This document shows, one piece after another, positions 50,144 to 59,865 of a stretch of 64,000 nt of DNA. The DNA lies in assembly GCF_030815585.1 (NCBI RefSeq), contig NZ_JAUSWY010000001.1, forward strand, positions 3,410,001 through 3,474,000, in the 5' to 3' direction. Position numbers and translations under genes: made by a program. Below the pieces are notes generated by a model. It was not told the DNA's origin. It saw nothing but the letters and a program-made list of their open reading frames with translations, and made no database searches. Position 1 is the stretch's first letter. Every line of letters starts with the position of its first letter. Source of the DNA: Arthrobacter pascens. Its GTDB lineage: Bacteria > Actinomycetota > Actinomycetes > Actinomycetales > Micrococcaceae.

Positions 50144-53100
50144 GTGTTTCTGCTTGATCCCGCCGGTGTTGATACCGGCCCCGTGGCTCCGCAGGACCTG
50201 GTGTTTTCCGCCAGCGACCTTGTGGCCGCCAGCGAGTGTGAGTACCGCACGCTCCGCATCCTGGACGAAAAGCTGGGCCGCTCCCCCAGGGCCGAATTTC
50301 CCGACGACGAGATGCAGCGGCGTGCCGGCGCCCTGGGGGACAAGCACGAGGCCAAAGTCCTGGCCGGGCTGATCGATCAATACGGCGAATGGGATGCCAG
50401 CCGCAGTGCCGGTGTCTACTCCATTGAGCGTGGGCAGAACGTCCGCGCGGATCTACTGGCCAAGCGGGCGGAGACAGAACTGGCACTCCGGGCCGGGGCG
50501 GACGTCGTTTTCCAGGCCACCTTCTTCGACGGCGAGTTCCTGGGCTACGCGGACTTCATCGTGAACGAGGCCGCCGGAACAGGCAACACCGGCCGCTACG
50601 AAGTGTGGGATACCAAGCTGGCCCGGCACGCCAAGGTAGGTGCACTCCTGCAGCTGGCTGCCTATGGCGACCAGCTGATCGGGATGGGTCTGGAACCGTC
50701 CCCGAAGGTGACCCTGGTGCTGGGTTCGGTGGTTGACGGGGAGTACGCTCGCAGCGTCCATTCACTCACTGACCTGCTGCCGGTGTTCCGCGAGCGCCGC
50801 GACCGCTTCCGTGCCCTTACCGGAACCCATCGCGCTGGTGATTCCGCAGTGCGGTGGCTGCAGCCGGGCATCACCTGCTGCGGGCGGTGCAACTACTGCG
50901 CGGAGCAGGTACTGTCCCACCGCGACCTCCTGATGGTCGGCGGCATGACCGCGGTGCGGCGCAAGAAGCTCATCTCAGACGGGATCACCACCATCGACGC
51001 CCTGGCGGACCTGGCCGCCGGCAAGGCCACCGGTTCATTGGCCAGGCTCCGCGACCAGGCCCGAATGCAGCTGGGACGTGACATTCCGGACGGTTCCCGC
51101 ACCTTCACCAAGGACGGTGAAGAGCACACGGTCACGTTCAAGGTACTGCCGGAGAACGCCCTGGCAGGCATTCCGGCGCCCAGTCCCGGTGATATCTTTT
51201 TCGACTTCGAGGGTGATCCGCTCTGGCAGGATCCGGCCACTGGCAAGTGGGGGCTGGAGTACCTCTTCGGCGTCATCGAGGCTCCTGCTGACGGTCCTGC
51301 TGATCAGGCCAAATCCGCTGACCAGCCCGTGTTCCGCCCGTTCTGGGCCCACTCGCGCTCCGAGGAACGGCAGGCGTTCCTGGACTTCCTCGCCTACGTG
51401 GAAGAACGCCGGGCCCGGCACCCCGACATGCACGTCTACCACTACGCCGCTTACGAGAAATCAGCGCTCCGGAATCTCTCCGTCACTCATCTGGCGGGCG
51501 AGGACATCGTGGATAACTGGCTCCGCGAAGGGGTGCTGGTGGATCTCTACGCCACGGCACGGCATTCGCTGCGCATCTCCGAGCCGTCCTACTCCATCAA
51601 AAAGCTCGAACCCCTCTACATGGGAGACCACCTCCGCTCGGGCGACGTCAAGGACGCAGGCGCCTCAGTGGTGGCCTACGCCGGTTATTGTGCCGCCAGG
51701 GACGACGGCGACGCCGCCAGGGCAGCCGACATCCTGGCCTCCATCTCCGGTTACAACGAGTACGACTGCCTCTCCACCCTCCGCCTCCGCGACTGGCTGC
51801 TAGGGCTGCGCGGATCCGGTTCCAGTGAGCAGGCCGGTTCCAGAAAGACCGGCTCCGGTGAGTTCCTGCCGCATCAGGCTGTGCCGCCGCAGCCTGGGGC
51901 CCCCGAAGCCGAACCTACGCCGGAGGAACTCCGGCTCCAGCAGTACCTCGCCGGACTTCCGGACACGAGGCCCTGGACCAACGACGAGCGGGCCATCGCC
52001 ATGGTGGCCGCAGCCACCGGATTCCACCGGCGCGAGCGGAAGCAGTTCTGGTGGGAACACTTCGACCGCACCGAATCCGAGATCGATCATTGGTCCGACC
52101 ACCGCAACGTATTTGTGGTGGATACCGCCGAGGTGCTCACGGACTGGAAGCTTTCCAAGCCCACGGTCCGGATGCGCACCCGCATCCTCAAGCTCACCGG
52201 GACCATGAGCGAAGGCTCGGATTTCAAGCCGGGCAGCACGTGGTGCCGGCTCTACGACACTCCCGTCCCCGACGGCCTGGAGGATCCGCAAGGAAGTCCC
52301 ACCGCCCGCGGCTTCACCTTCGGCACCTTGGTCACAGACGTCGAGGATCATCCAACTATTGCCGGCAGGACCATCATCACCATCGAGGAGAAAGAGACAG
52401 GCAAGGTCCCCGCCTACCCGCACATTCCCATCGCCCTGACCGAGGACCAACCGGTGCGCACCGCCAGCCTGGAGGCCGCCCTTGCCGAACTGGCCCAGGC
52501 CGTGGGCGCCTCCGTGCCCACGCTGCCGGATCACCCCGGCGTGGACATCCTCCGCAAGTTCCCGCCCAGGTTCCGCACACTCCAGGCTCCTGCCGCCGTC
52601 GGGCCGGCCAGCACTTCACCGGCCAGCACTTCACCGGACAGCACTTCACCGCACGATACCGGCGCCGCGGATTATGTCACCGCGATCACCACCTCACTGC
52701 TGGACCTGGACCACTCCTACCTCGCGGTGCAGGGTCCCCCCGGGACAGGCAAGACGTACGTCGGCTCGCATGTAATTGCCCGGCTGGTGGACGCCGGCTG
52801 GAAGATTGGCGTGGTGGGGCAGTCGCACGCGGTGGTGGAAAACATGCTGTGCACGGCAATCGAAACCGCGGGGGTTGATCCTTCCCGTGTGGCCAAGAAG
52901 CTGTCCACTCCGCACAAGGTGCTCTGGCACTGCACCTCGGACAATGAGGTTGCCGCCCTGCTGGCCTCGGGCGGCGGCTGCCTGGTGGGCGGCACCGCGT
53001 GGACCATGACCGGCAAATCGGTTCCAGCCGGTTCCCTTGACCTGCTGGTGATTGATGAAGCCGGACAGTTCTCGCTCGCCAACACCCTGGCCGTGGCACG

Positions 53101-53854
53101 ATCAGCCAAGCGGCTCCTGCTCCTGGGTGACCCGCAGCAGCTTCCCCAGGTCACGCAGGGTTCCCACCCTGAGCCGGTGGACGAGTCCGCCTTGGGCTGG
53201 CTCGCTGCCGGCCATGCGACTCTTCCCGCGGAGCTGGGTTACTTCCTGGCGGACAGCTGGCGGATGCATCCGGAACTGTGCCGTGCCGTGTCTGTTCTGA
53301 GCTACGACGGCAAACTTGAATCGGCTCCCGCCGCATCACTCCGCAGCCTCGCCGAGCTGCCGCCGGGCGTGGAAACGGTGTTCGTTGACCACACGGGAAA
53401 CACCACATGCTCCAGCGAAGAAGCTGCGGAAGTTGTTCGGCAGGCGCAGCGGCACATCGGTCTGAAATGGATTCCAGGCGGCGACAAACCGGCCCAGCCA
53501 CTCACCGCAGAGGACATCCTGGTGGTGGCAGCGTACAACGCCCAGGTCCAGCTGGTCCGGCATGCCCTGCAGAAGGCCGGCCTGGGCGGCGTCAGGGTGG
53601 GCACGGTGGACAAGTTCCAGGGCCAGGAAGCGCCGGTGGTGCTGGTGTCCATGGCATGCTCAGCGGTGGCCCAGGCTCCGCGAGGTGCCGAGTTCCTGCT
53701 GAACCGGAACCGGATCAACGTGGCAGTCTCCCGCGGCCAGTGGCGCGCGGTGATTGTCCGCTCCCCCGAACTCACCAACTACATGCCGTCCAAACCCGGG
53801 GCACTGGAGGAACTGGGGGCGTTCATCGGTCTGAGCCCGCGTTATCCAGGCTGA
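50144..53854 (+). CDS. TM0106-type RecB-like nuclease fused to SF1 helicase
   Basis: A 1236-residue fusion starting at GTG after GGGGAGG. The N-terminal RecB-like nuclease (about 15-250) ends in a Cys cluster (CCGRCNYC, about 243-252), resembling the Fe-S Cys set of some RecB/Cas4-like nucleases. An RNase H-like YprB exonuclease domain follows, with DFEGD (Asp354) and further acids. The C-terminal SF1 helicase resembles Dna2/NAM7: Walker A GPPGTGK with Lys870, Walker B DEAG (971-974), LLGDPQQLPQV and motif VI RINVAVSRG. DNA repair or nucleic-acid processing is expected, but the family is poorly characterised. It stands alone, with no defence genes adjacent. Confidence 0.9.
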   Translation: MFLLDPAGVDTGPVAPQDLVFSASDLVAASECEYRTLRILDEKLGRSPRAEFPDDEMQRRAGALGDKHEAKVLAGLIDQYGEWDASRSAGVYSIERGQNVRADLLAKRAETELALRAGADVVFQATFFDGEFLGYADFIVNEAAGTGNTGRYEVWDTKLARHAKVGALLQLAAYGDQLIGMGLEPSPKVTLVLGSVVDGEYARSVHSLTDLLPVFRERRDRFRALTGTHRAGDSAVRWLQPGITCCGRCNYCAEQVLSHRDLLMVGGMTAVRRKKLISDGITTIDALADLAAGKATGSLARLRDQARMQLGRDIPDGSRTFTKDGEEHTVTFKVLPENALAGIPAPSPGDIFFDFEGDPLWQDPATGKWGLEYLFGVIEAPADGPADQAKSADQPVFRPFWAHSRSEERQAFLDFLAYVEERRARHPDMHVYHYAAYEKSALRNLSVTHLAGEDIVDNWLREGVLVDLYATARHSLRISEPSYSIKKLEPLYMGDHLRSGDVKDAGASVVAYAGYCAARDDGDAARAADILASISGYNEYDCLSTLRLRDWLLGLRGSGSSEQAGSRKTGSGEFLPHQAVPPQPGAPEAEPTPEELRLQQYLAGLPDTRPWTNDERAIAMVAAATGFHRRERKQFWWEHFDRTESEIDHWSDHRNVFVVDTAEVLTDWKLSKPTVRMRTRILKLTGTMSEGSDFKPGSTWCRLYDTPVPDGLEDPQGSPTARGFTFGTLVTDVEDHPTIAGRTIITIEEKETGKVPAYPHIPIALTEDQPVRTASLEAALAELAQAVGASVPTLPDHPGVDILRKFPPRFRTLQAPAAVGPASTSPASTSPDSTSPHDTGAADYVTAITTSLLDLDHSYLAVQGPPGTGKTYVGSHVIARLVDAGWKIGVVGQSHAVVENMLCTAIETAGVDPSRVAKKLSTPHKVLWHCTSDNEVAALLASGGGCLVGGTAWTMTGKSVPAGSLDLLVIDEAGQFSLANTLAVARSAKRLLLLGDPQQLPQVTQGSHPEPVDESALGWLAAGHATLPAELGYFLADSWRMHPELCRAVSVLSYDGKLESAPAASLRSLAELPPGVETVFVDHTGNTTCSSEEAAEVVRQAQRHIGLKWIPGGDKPAQPLTAEDILVVAAYNAQVQLVRHALQKAGLGGVRVGTVDKFQGQEAPVVLVSMACSAVAQAPRGAEFLLNRNRINVAVSRGQWRAVIVRSPELTNYMPSKPGALEELGAFIGLSPRYPG

Positions 53855-53882
53855 GACCGCGCTAACCAGGCTGAGCCGACGG

Positions 53883-54182
53883 TCATCGGGCCCTGAATCC
53901 CCGGAACGTCCCTTCGGCCGCGGAGAGGGAGTCCTCCACCCGCTCCACCCGGCCGGGGGTGTTGTCCGAATTCAGCCAGTCCAGGAAATCCTGGATCCGT
54001 TCCCGCGGCCCTTCCGCGACCACGTCCACCGACCCGTCGTCGAGGTTCTTCACTGTTCCGGTCAGTCCCAGATCCTCGGCTTTGCCCATTGTCCAGAATC
54101 GGAATCCGACCCCCTGGACCACGCCGAACACGCGGGCAGAGAGCCGGACATCGCCCGTTGCCGGGTCTGCAGGCGGAGTCAT
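53883..54182 (-). CDS. acyP: Acylphosphatase
   Basis: A 99-residue enzyme that hydrolyses acyl-phosphates. The signature VFGVVQGVGFRFW carries the catalytic Arg, and GTVKNLDDGSVDVVAEG carries the catalytic Asn; both loops are intact. The 12-residue N-terminal extension is Pro/Asp-rich. It lies 5 bp downstream of the YceI gene on the same strand, so the two are probably co-transcribed, although no functional link is known. Confidence 0.93.
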   Translation of the reverse strand: MTPPADPATGDVRLSARVFGVVQGVGFRFWTMGKAEDLGLTGTVKNLDDGSVDVVAEGPRERIQDFLDWLNSDNTPGRVERVEDSLSAAEGTFRGFRAR

Positions 54183-54187
54183 GGACG

Positions 54188-54733
54188 TCAGGACTGCTTG
54201 ACCAGGGCGGCTTCGACGTTGATTTTCACCTTGTCACTGACCAGGAAGCCGCCCGTTTCCAGTGCAGCATTCCAAGTCAGGCCAAACTCCTTGCGGCTGA
54301 TCTCCGCCTCGGCGGAGAACCCCGCGCGGGTGGCACCGAACGGGTCCACGGCCACGCCGGTAAACTCCACTTCCAGCTCAACGGCTTTGGTGATGCCGCG
54401 GATAGTGAGGTCTCCCGTGAGCGTGTAGTCCTCGCCGTCGCCCTCCACCGATGTGGCGTGGAAGGTCATCTCGGGGTGGTTCTCCACGTCGAAGAAGTCA
54501 GCGCCACGGACGTGTGCATCCCGGTTGGCATCACCGGAATCGAAGCTGGACGTCTTGACGGTGGCGTGCAGCGAGGACTCGGCCAGGGAGTGGCCGATAT
54601 GGGCCTCGGCACTGGCTTCCGTGAAACGCCCCCGGACCTTGCTGATGCCGGCATGGCGGACCGTGAAGCCGACCTCGCTGTGCGACATGTCCAGAGTCCA
54701 AACACCCGGAGTGAGGCCTGAAGGAAGCGTCAT
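54188..54733 (-). CDS. YceI-family protein
   Basis: A 181-residue lipocalin-like beta-barrel that binds isoprenoid-type lipids in characterised relatives. The N-terminal signature GVWTLDMSHSEVGFTVRHAGISKVRGRF is followed by VRGADFFDVENHPEMTF and LTGDLTIRGITKAVELEVEF, all diagnostic. There is no signal peptide, unlike the periplasmic Gram-negative members, so it is cytoplasmic. The start is ATG at 54733 after AGGAGA. Confidence 0.94.
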   Translation of the reverse strand: MTLPSGLTPGVWTLDMSHSEVGFTVRHAGISKVRGRFTEASAEAHIGHSLAESSLHATVKTSSFDSGDANRDAHVRGADFFDVENHPEMTFHATSVEGDGEDYTLTGDLTIRGITKAVELEVEFTGVAVDPFGATRAGFSAEAEISRKEFGLTWNAALETGGFLVSDKVKINVEAALVKQS

Positions 54734-54833
54734 TTTTGCATCTCCTGAATCGGTGAAAACCGGTCACAGCGACCAAATCCACAGTGCTGCAGCGCACAGC
54801 CCAAGTCAAGGATTGCTCCGGAGCGCGCCTGAC

Positions 54834-55627
54834 TCAGGCGGGAAGAGACTGCAGGAACCGGCGGACCTCGGTGTTGAAGGCCTCGGGGGCTTCGCACGGG
54901 GCCAGATGCCCGACGTCGGGAATCACCACCAGTTCAGAGCCGGGGATCCGGCTGTGCATTTCCCGGGCGACATCCAGCGGGGAACGGACGTCCTCTGCCC
55001 CGTAGAGCAGGAGCGTAGGCACACCGATAGCGACCAGGACATCGCGGTAGTCAGCTCGGCCCATGGCGTTGAGCATGGCCCGCATTCCGGCTGGGTGGAA
55101 GTCTGAGGCGATGGCCAAGCACTCCCGCAAGAGGGAAGGATCAGCCCGCTCGGTGAACAATGTGGGCAGCCAGTCCTGAAAGAAGGCCTCGGCAGGCTGG
55201 TCCAGCTCCGCCGTGATCTGCGCGATGCGGCGTTCAACCTCTTCCGGTGTCAGGGACCCTGCCCAGCCGGCGTAGGCCGCCGCCAACACCAGGGATGCGG
55301 GGGCTTCCGGATGGCCCTTGTAGAGCTCCAAGGCAACACAGGATCCCCAGGACAGTCCCAGAACGTGCGGATTCCCCGGGACCGCTGCGGCCAGGAATCC
55401 GGCCAGCGCGTCCCGAGGCCCTGGGCGGTCAGGTCAGGCGGAGGATCATCCGATTGACCACAACCGGGAGCATCCCAGGCGAACACTGTGAATTCATTCG
55501 AAAGCCCGTCCAGCTGCCGACGCCAGATAAGGCTGTCCTCGTATGCGCCATGGAGCAACACCAGCGAAGGACCCCGGCCGGTCCGCTGGTAGGCAATGCG
55601 CAAGCCCGCAACCTCCACGGAATCCAT
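54834..55627 (-). pseudogene. Alpha/beta hydrolase with a one-base frameshift
   Basis: The N-terminal frame (from ATG at 55627) encodes VLLHGAYEDSLIW and FAWDAPGCGQSDDPP. At about 55411-55413 (minus-strand GGGAC, where GGGGAC is expected) the frame is lost. One added base restores DALAGFLAAAVPGNPHVLGLSWGS, carrying the nucleophile Ser, and then the intact C-terminal half with LLYGAEDVRSP and VIPDVGHLAP. The lesion is a single missing G in a G run, so it could be a real mutation, phase-type slippage or a base-calling error. Repaired, the protein would be about 264 residues. Confidence 0.82.
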
Positions 55628-55665
55628 GACTCATTCTAGGACTCCGCGGGGGCCGCATAAGTGGG

Positions 55666-56604
55666 TCAGTTGATGGTGATGTCCCGGGTCCGGTGGTCGT
55701 AACGGATGGTCACCGTGCCGCCGTCGTGGTGCAGCTCGTGGTTGGGCCCATCGAACGTGCCGAACGCGCCATAGTTCTCTTCCCAGGAACGGTTCAGTGC
55801 GATCTTGAAGGTGTAATAACCGGCCGGCAGTTCCGCGCTGAGCTTCCACAGCTGGTCCAGGGCATCGAGTTCCAGCTGAGCCTCGTCGTACTGGGGCGCC
55901 CAGTTCTCCGGCGCGCCCAGGATGGTGTTGAAGTCACCGGCTACAGCCACGGCTTCGGGCTGCGGGAAAGTTTCGACGGCGGTAGCTGCTGCGGCTGCCT
56001 TCGCCTTGGGGGCAGCCTTGCGCGTGCGCACGGCCTTGACTACCGGCTCCACTGCGTCCTCGATTAGCTTGGCGGCCTTGCCCACGGCGTCGGCTGCTTT
56101 CTTTGCAGGAGCCTTCTTTTCCGGAGTTTTCTTTACTGGAGCTTCTTTCACGGTGTCCTCCTTGGCTGCGGCAGTCTTCTGGCTGGCGGTCCTGCCTGCT
56201 GTCTTGGCGGCTGCTGTCTTGGCCGGTGCGGCAGCCGGAGCGGCAGGAATTGGAGTGCCGGCTGGGACGGGAGTGCCGGCGTCGAGCGCTGACGCGAAGG
56301 AGGCCGCATCAGGGAAGGCTACGGTGGCACGCATGCCCTCCTCGGTGATGGTCCAGCCGGAGCGGCCCTTGACCAGCCAGCCGGCCTTGACCAGTTTGGC
56401 CGTGGCCGAGGTAAGGGTTTTGTGTCCACGGGGAATTCCACCGCTGAGCAATTCGGCCTCGTGCGGGCTGAACGGGACACGGACAGTGGCTTCCGCCAAG
56501 ACCTCGCCGGCGTTCAGTGCATCGCCGGACCACACGCCTTCAGTCAGGACATCCAACGCGGTCTTGAGTCGAAGGTAGGTGTTTTCTGCGGTGGGCGTGG
56601 CCAT
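55666..56604 (-). CDS. Winged-helix / H1-like linker / X25-type carbohydrate-binding fusion protein
   Basis: A 312-residue protein; ATG at 56604 follows AAGGGGAAC and is preferred over 56634. Residues 1-100 look like a winged helix (LRLKTALDVLTEGVW, LTSATAKLVKAGWLVKGRSGWTITEEG). Residues 120-210 form a Lys/Ala/Pro-rich tail-like linker similar to histone H1 (KKTPEKKAPAKKAADAVGKAAK). Residues 215-312 resemble the X25 module of pullulanases (AVAGDFNTILGAPENWAPQYD, LPAGYYTFKIALNRSWEENYG). There is no signal peptide or catalytic motif. Joining a DNA-binding-like half to a glucan-binding module suggests a cytoplasmic regulator or glycogen-associated protein. Function unknown. Confidence 0.75.
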   Translation of the reverse strand: MATPTAENTYLRLKTALDVLTEGVWSGDALNAGEVLAEATVRVPFSPHEAELLSGGIPRGHKTLTSATAKLVKAGWLVKGRSGWTITEEGMRATVAFPDAASFASALDAGTPVPAGTPIPAAPAAAPAKTAAAKTAGRTASQKTAAAKEDTVKEAPVKKTPEKKAPAKKAADAVGKAAKLIEDAVEPVVKAVRTRKAAPKAKAAAAATAVETFPQPEAVAVAGDFNTILGAPENWAPQYDEAQLELDALDQLWKLSAELPAGYYTFKIALNRSWEENYGAFGTFDGPNHELHHDGGTVTIRYDHRTRDITIN

Positions 56605-56959
56605 GGTTCCCCTTGTTGTGAAGCGATTGGTCATTCAGCATTTTGCCAAGAACCTGTTAAATTGCGCGATTCGTAACGGTTAACTCCGCGTGTCGTAACC
56701 GACTATGACGAGAACCAGACCCTAAGTGAGGCGGGAGTCTCGGGTAATGGGCGGTTAGCTCAATCCGTTGAGGACAGAAACCGGGTGCCGCCGGACCCTT
56801 CCCCTACGCGCTTGCGGCACCAGTGTAGCGGTTATGTGGCGGGCGATGGGGCCGGTCGTCAGTGCCTTCTCGGACGACGTCCGCGGGATATCCACAGCTG
56901 CCCGGCAATTTCCGAAATTTGTCTGCCGTGGCCAAGCCTCGCTGCCGGGAAGGGCGCCG
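56605..56959. other. Intergenic region between the X25 fusion and deaminase genes
   Basis: This 355-bp gap should contain the promoter of the X25-fusion gene at its left end and the 3' end of the deaminase transcript at its right. No gene, tRNA or obvious terminator was identified. Confidence 0.4.
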
Positions 56960-58018
56960 TTACTTACCGCCATTCAGCTCATTCAGGAGCTCGGCTTTCC
57001 TGTCCTCGGAGGCGAACGACGAATGGATGGAGTTTGCGGCGAGGCGTGCGCGGTCGAACTCGGAAAACTCGAAGGCCGCATCCAGCTGCGCGAAGTTGTC
57101 GTCCACGTACCCGCCGAAGTATGCCGGATCGTCTGAATTGACGGATACATTCAGCCCTGCGGCGAGCATCGCCGGCAGCGGGTGGTCAGCCAAGGTGTCC
57201 ACGGCACGGAGCCGGACATTTGAGAGCGGGCACACGGTCAGCGGGATCCGGTCCTCCACCAGCCGCTCCACCAGGTCCGGATCCTCCATGCAGCGGATCC
57301 CGTGGTCTATCCGTTCCACGCCCAGGATCTCCAGCGCCTCGATGATGTACGACGCCGGCCCTTCCTCGCCTGCGTGGGCCGTCAGCCGCAGGCCTGCTTC
57401 CCGTGCCCGGGTGAACAAGCGTTCGAACTTGGCCGGTGGGTTGCCTACTTCAGCCGAATCCAGGCCGATCGCGGCGATGGGGGCGTTCATGGCGAGCAGT
57501 CCGTCCAGGACTTCCAGTGCGGATTTCTCGGACAGGTCACGCAGGAACGCCGCGATGAGCAGGGTTGAGATGCCGAATTCCTCAACCGACGTTGCGAGCC
57601 CGGATGCCACGCCATTGACGCAGGTTTCCAAGGAGACGCCACGGGAAAGGTGTGCCTGGGGATCCATCATGATCTCTGCGTGCCGCACCCCTGCAGCGGA
57701 CGCGCGGGCGAGGTACGCACGGGTCATGTCGGCGAAATCCTGTTCGGTCCGGAGCACCGCCATGTTGGCGTAGTACAGATCCAGGAAGGACTGCAGGTCC
57801 GAGAATTCGTATAATCCGCGCAGCTCCTCCAGCCCGGAATACGGAAGGACGAGGCCGTTGCGCTCCGCCAGCTCGAAGATCAGTTCGGGTTCGAGCGTGC
57901 CCTCGATGTGCAGGTGCAGCTCGGCCACGGGAAGCAGCCGCAACCCTTCCGCGGGAAGCTGCTCAACGTCGCCTGTCTCATCAGGCTGGTTTGGCTCGGA
58001 GATTTGCGTCGGTTCCAT
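56960..58018 (-). CDS. Adenosine/adenine deaminase
   Basis: A 352-residue zinc hydrolase that deaminates adenosine or adenine. ATG at 58018 is chosen because the family core begins soon after. Zinc and catalytic motifs are intact: ELHLHIEGTL (two zinc His), LTAHAGEEG (zinc His and catalytic Glu), RIDHGIR (catalytic His) and VNSDDPAYFGGY (zinc Asp). The last motif, as SDDPAYFGGY, is the form I associate with adenine deaminases rather than adenosine deaminases. The N-terminal 25 residues are acidic and probably disordered. Confidence 0.9.
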   Translation of the reverse strand: MEPTQISEPNQPDETGDVEQLPAEGLRLLPVAELHLHIEGTLEPELIFELAERNGLVLPYSGLEELRGLYEFSDLQSFLDLYYANMAVLRTEQDFADMTRAYLARASAAGVRHAEIMMDPQAHLSRGVSLETCVNGVASGLATSVEEFGISTLLIAAFLRDLSEKSALEVLDGLLAMNAPIAAIGLDSAEVGNPPAKFERLFTRAREAGLRLTAHAGEEGPASYIIEALEILGVERIDHGIRCMEDPDLVERLVEDRIPLTVCPLSNVRLRAVDTLADHPLPAMLAAGLNVSVNSDDPAYFGGYVDDNFAQLDAAFEFSEFDRARLAANSIHSSFASEDRKAELLNELNGGK

Positions 58019-58968
<950 letters not shown>

Positions 58969-59027
58969 GGCCTTCCGCGTAGGGGCACAGGTTCGACAAC
59001 CTACGTTCCTTAACAGCGAGGACAACA

Positions 59028-59070
59028 AACGACGCCGAAGCATCCCCCTGTGGGGAGCTCCGGCGTCGTT
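59028..59070. terminator. Bidirectional terminator after the Rpf gene
   Basis: AACGACGCCG (59028-59037) pairs with CGGCGTCGTT (59061-59070), with an inner CCCC/GGGG stem. It sits between convergent genes ending at 58968 and 59116 and is followed by GTTCT on the plus strand. Confidence 0.75.
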
Positions 59071-59115
59071 GTTCTATCTAGAGGTTGGCGGCAGGCAGGT
59101 TGGCAGCCTGATTGC

Positions 59116-59706
59116 TTAGGCAGCTACCGGAAGTTCGCGGACGATCCGCACCTTCCAGGCGGTGTCGTCGCTGGTGTCCAACAGTGCCACCGTGCCGTGC
59201 GCGACGTTGACTGCAACGCGCTTGACCGCAAGCAACTCAAGGTAGAGGTGCTCGTTCATCCGGCTGGGCGTATCGATCATGTACTTCACGGCGTCGCGGA
59301 CCTTGCGGTAGTTGGCGCTGCGTTCCCGGTGCAGGTGCAACTCAAGCATCTGGCGCTGGCGCACTCTGGGCTCGTGCCGGTTGAGCCAGGAAACAGCAGC
59401 ATGCACGCCTACCACCAGAGTCAAGGACACGGCGTAGATCCACCATCCGCTGGAGAGCAGGAACAACGGCAGGTTTGCGATCGCAACCAGTGCGATGACT
59501 ATCCGCAGGGCGATGATCCGCCGGAGCGTCAGCGCGACGGATGCAATGGCAGCACGAAAACCGTGCTGCTCCTTGCGTGCTGCTGCCGGATCGAGGGTAA
59601 ATTCGTCAAGGACCAGGATGCCCTTGGCCTCCGGACTCAGCATCTGCCCGAACTTGGGCGTCAAAGGCTGCGTGTTTCTGGGGGTCATTTCAGGTGTAGT
59701 CGTCAT
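59116..59706 (-). CDS. Hypothetical membrane protein
   Basis: A 196-residue protein with a cytoplasmic N-terminus (about 1-60; FGQMLSPEAKGILVLDEFTLD). Two hydrophobic segments follow at about 65-110 (IIALRIVIALVAIANLPLFLL and IYAVSLTLVVGVHAAVSWL). The C-terminal domain is basic and helical, with RQRQMLELHLHRERSANYRKV. No family was recognised. It is convergent with Rpf and shares its terminator, with no operon partner. A membrane-associated role is all that can be said. Confidence 0.7.
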   Translation of the reverse strand: MTTTPEMTPRNTQPLTPKFGQMLSPEAKGILVLDEFTLDPAAARKEQHGFRAAIASVALTLRRIIALRIVIALVAIANLPLFLLSSGWWIYAVSLTLVVGVHAAVSWLNRHEPRVRQRQMLELHLHRERSANYRKVRDAVKYMIDTPSRMNEHLYLELLAVKRVAVNVAHGTVALLDTSDDTAWKVRIVRELPVAA

Positions 59707-59865
59707 GTGAGGGCTTCCGGGACGCCGGGGGTGGTTTCCGACATCTTAGTGGTTGACCCCTAGCGCTGTATGCATCGGTCCACCATGTGAACATCGACGC
59801 CCGTCTCCGATGTGGCGGCCGGCACTGCAATTGGCACATGCGGCGTGTGCCGTCAGACTGAAGGG

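Noticed and set aside
56752-56826. tRNA-like start GGCGGTTAGCTCAAT
   Set aside because: Only the D-arm-like letters match; there is no T-loop GTTCGAATC, no anticodon stem and no complementary acceptor strand.
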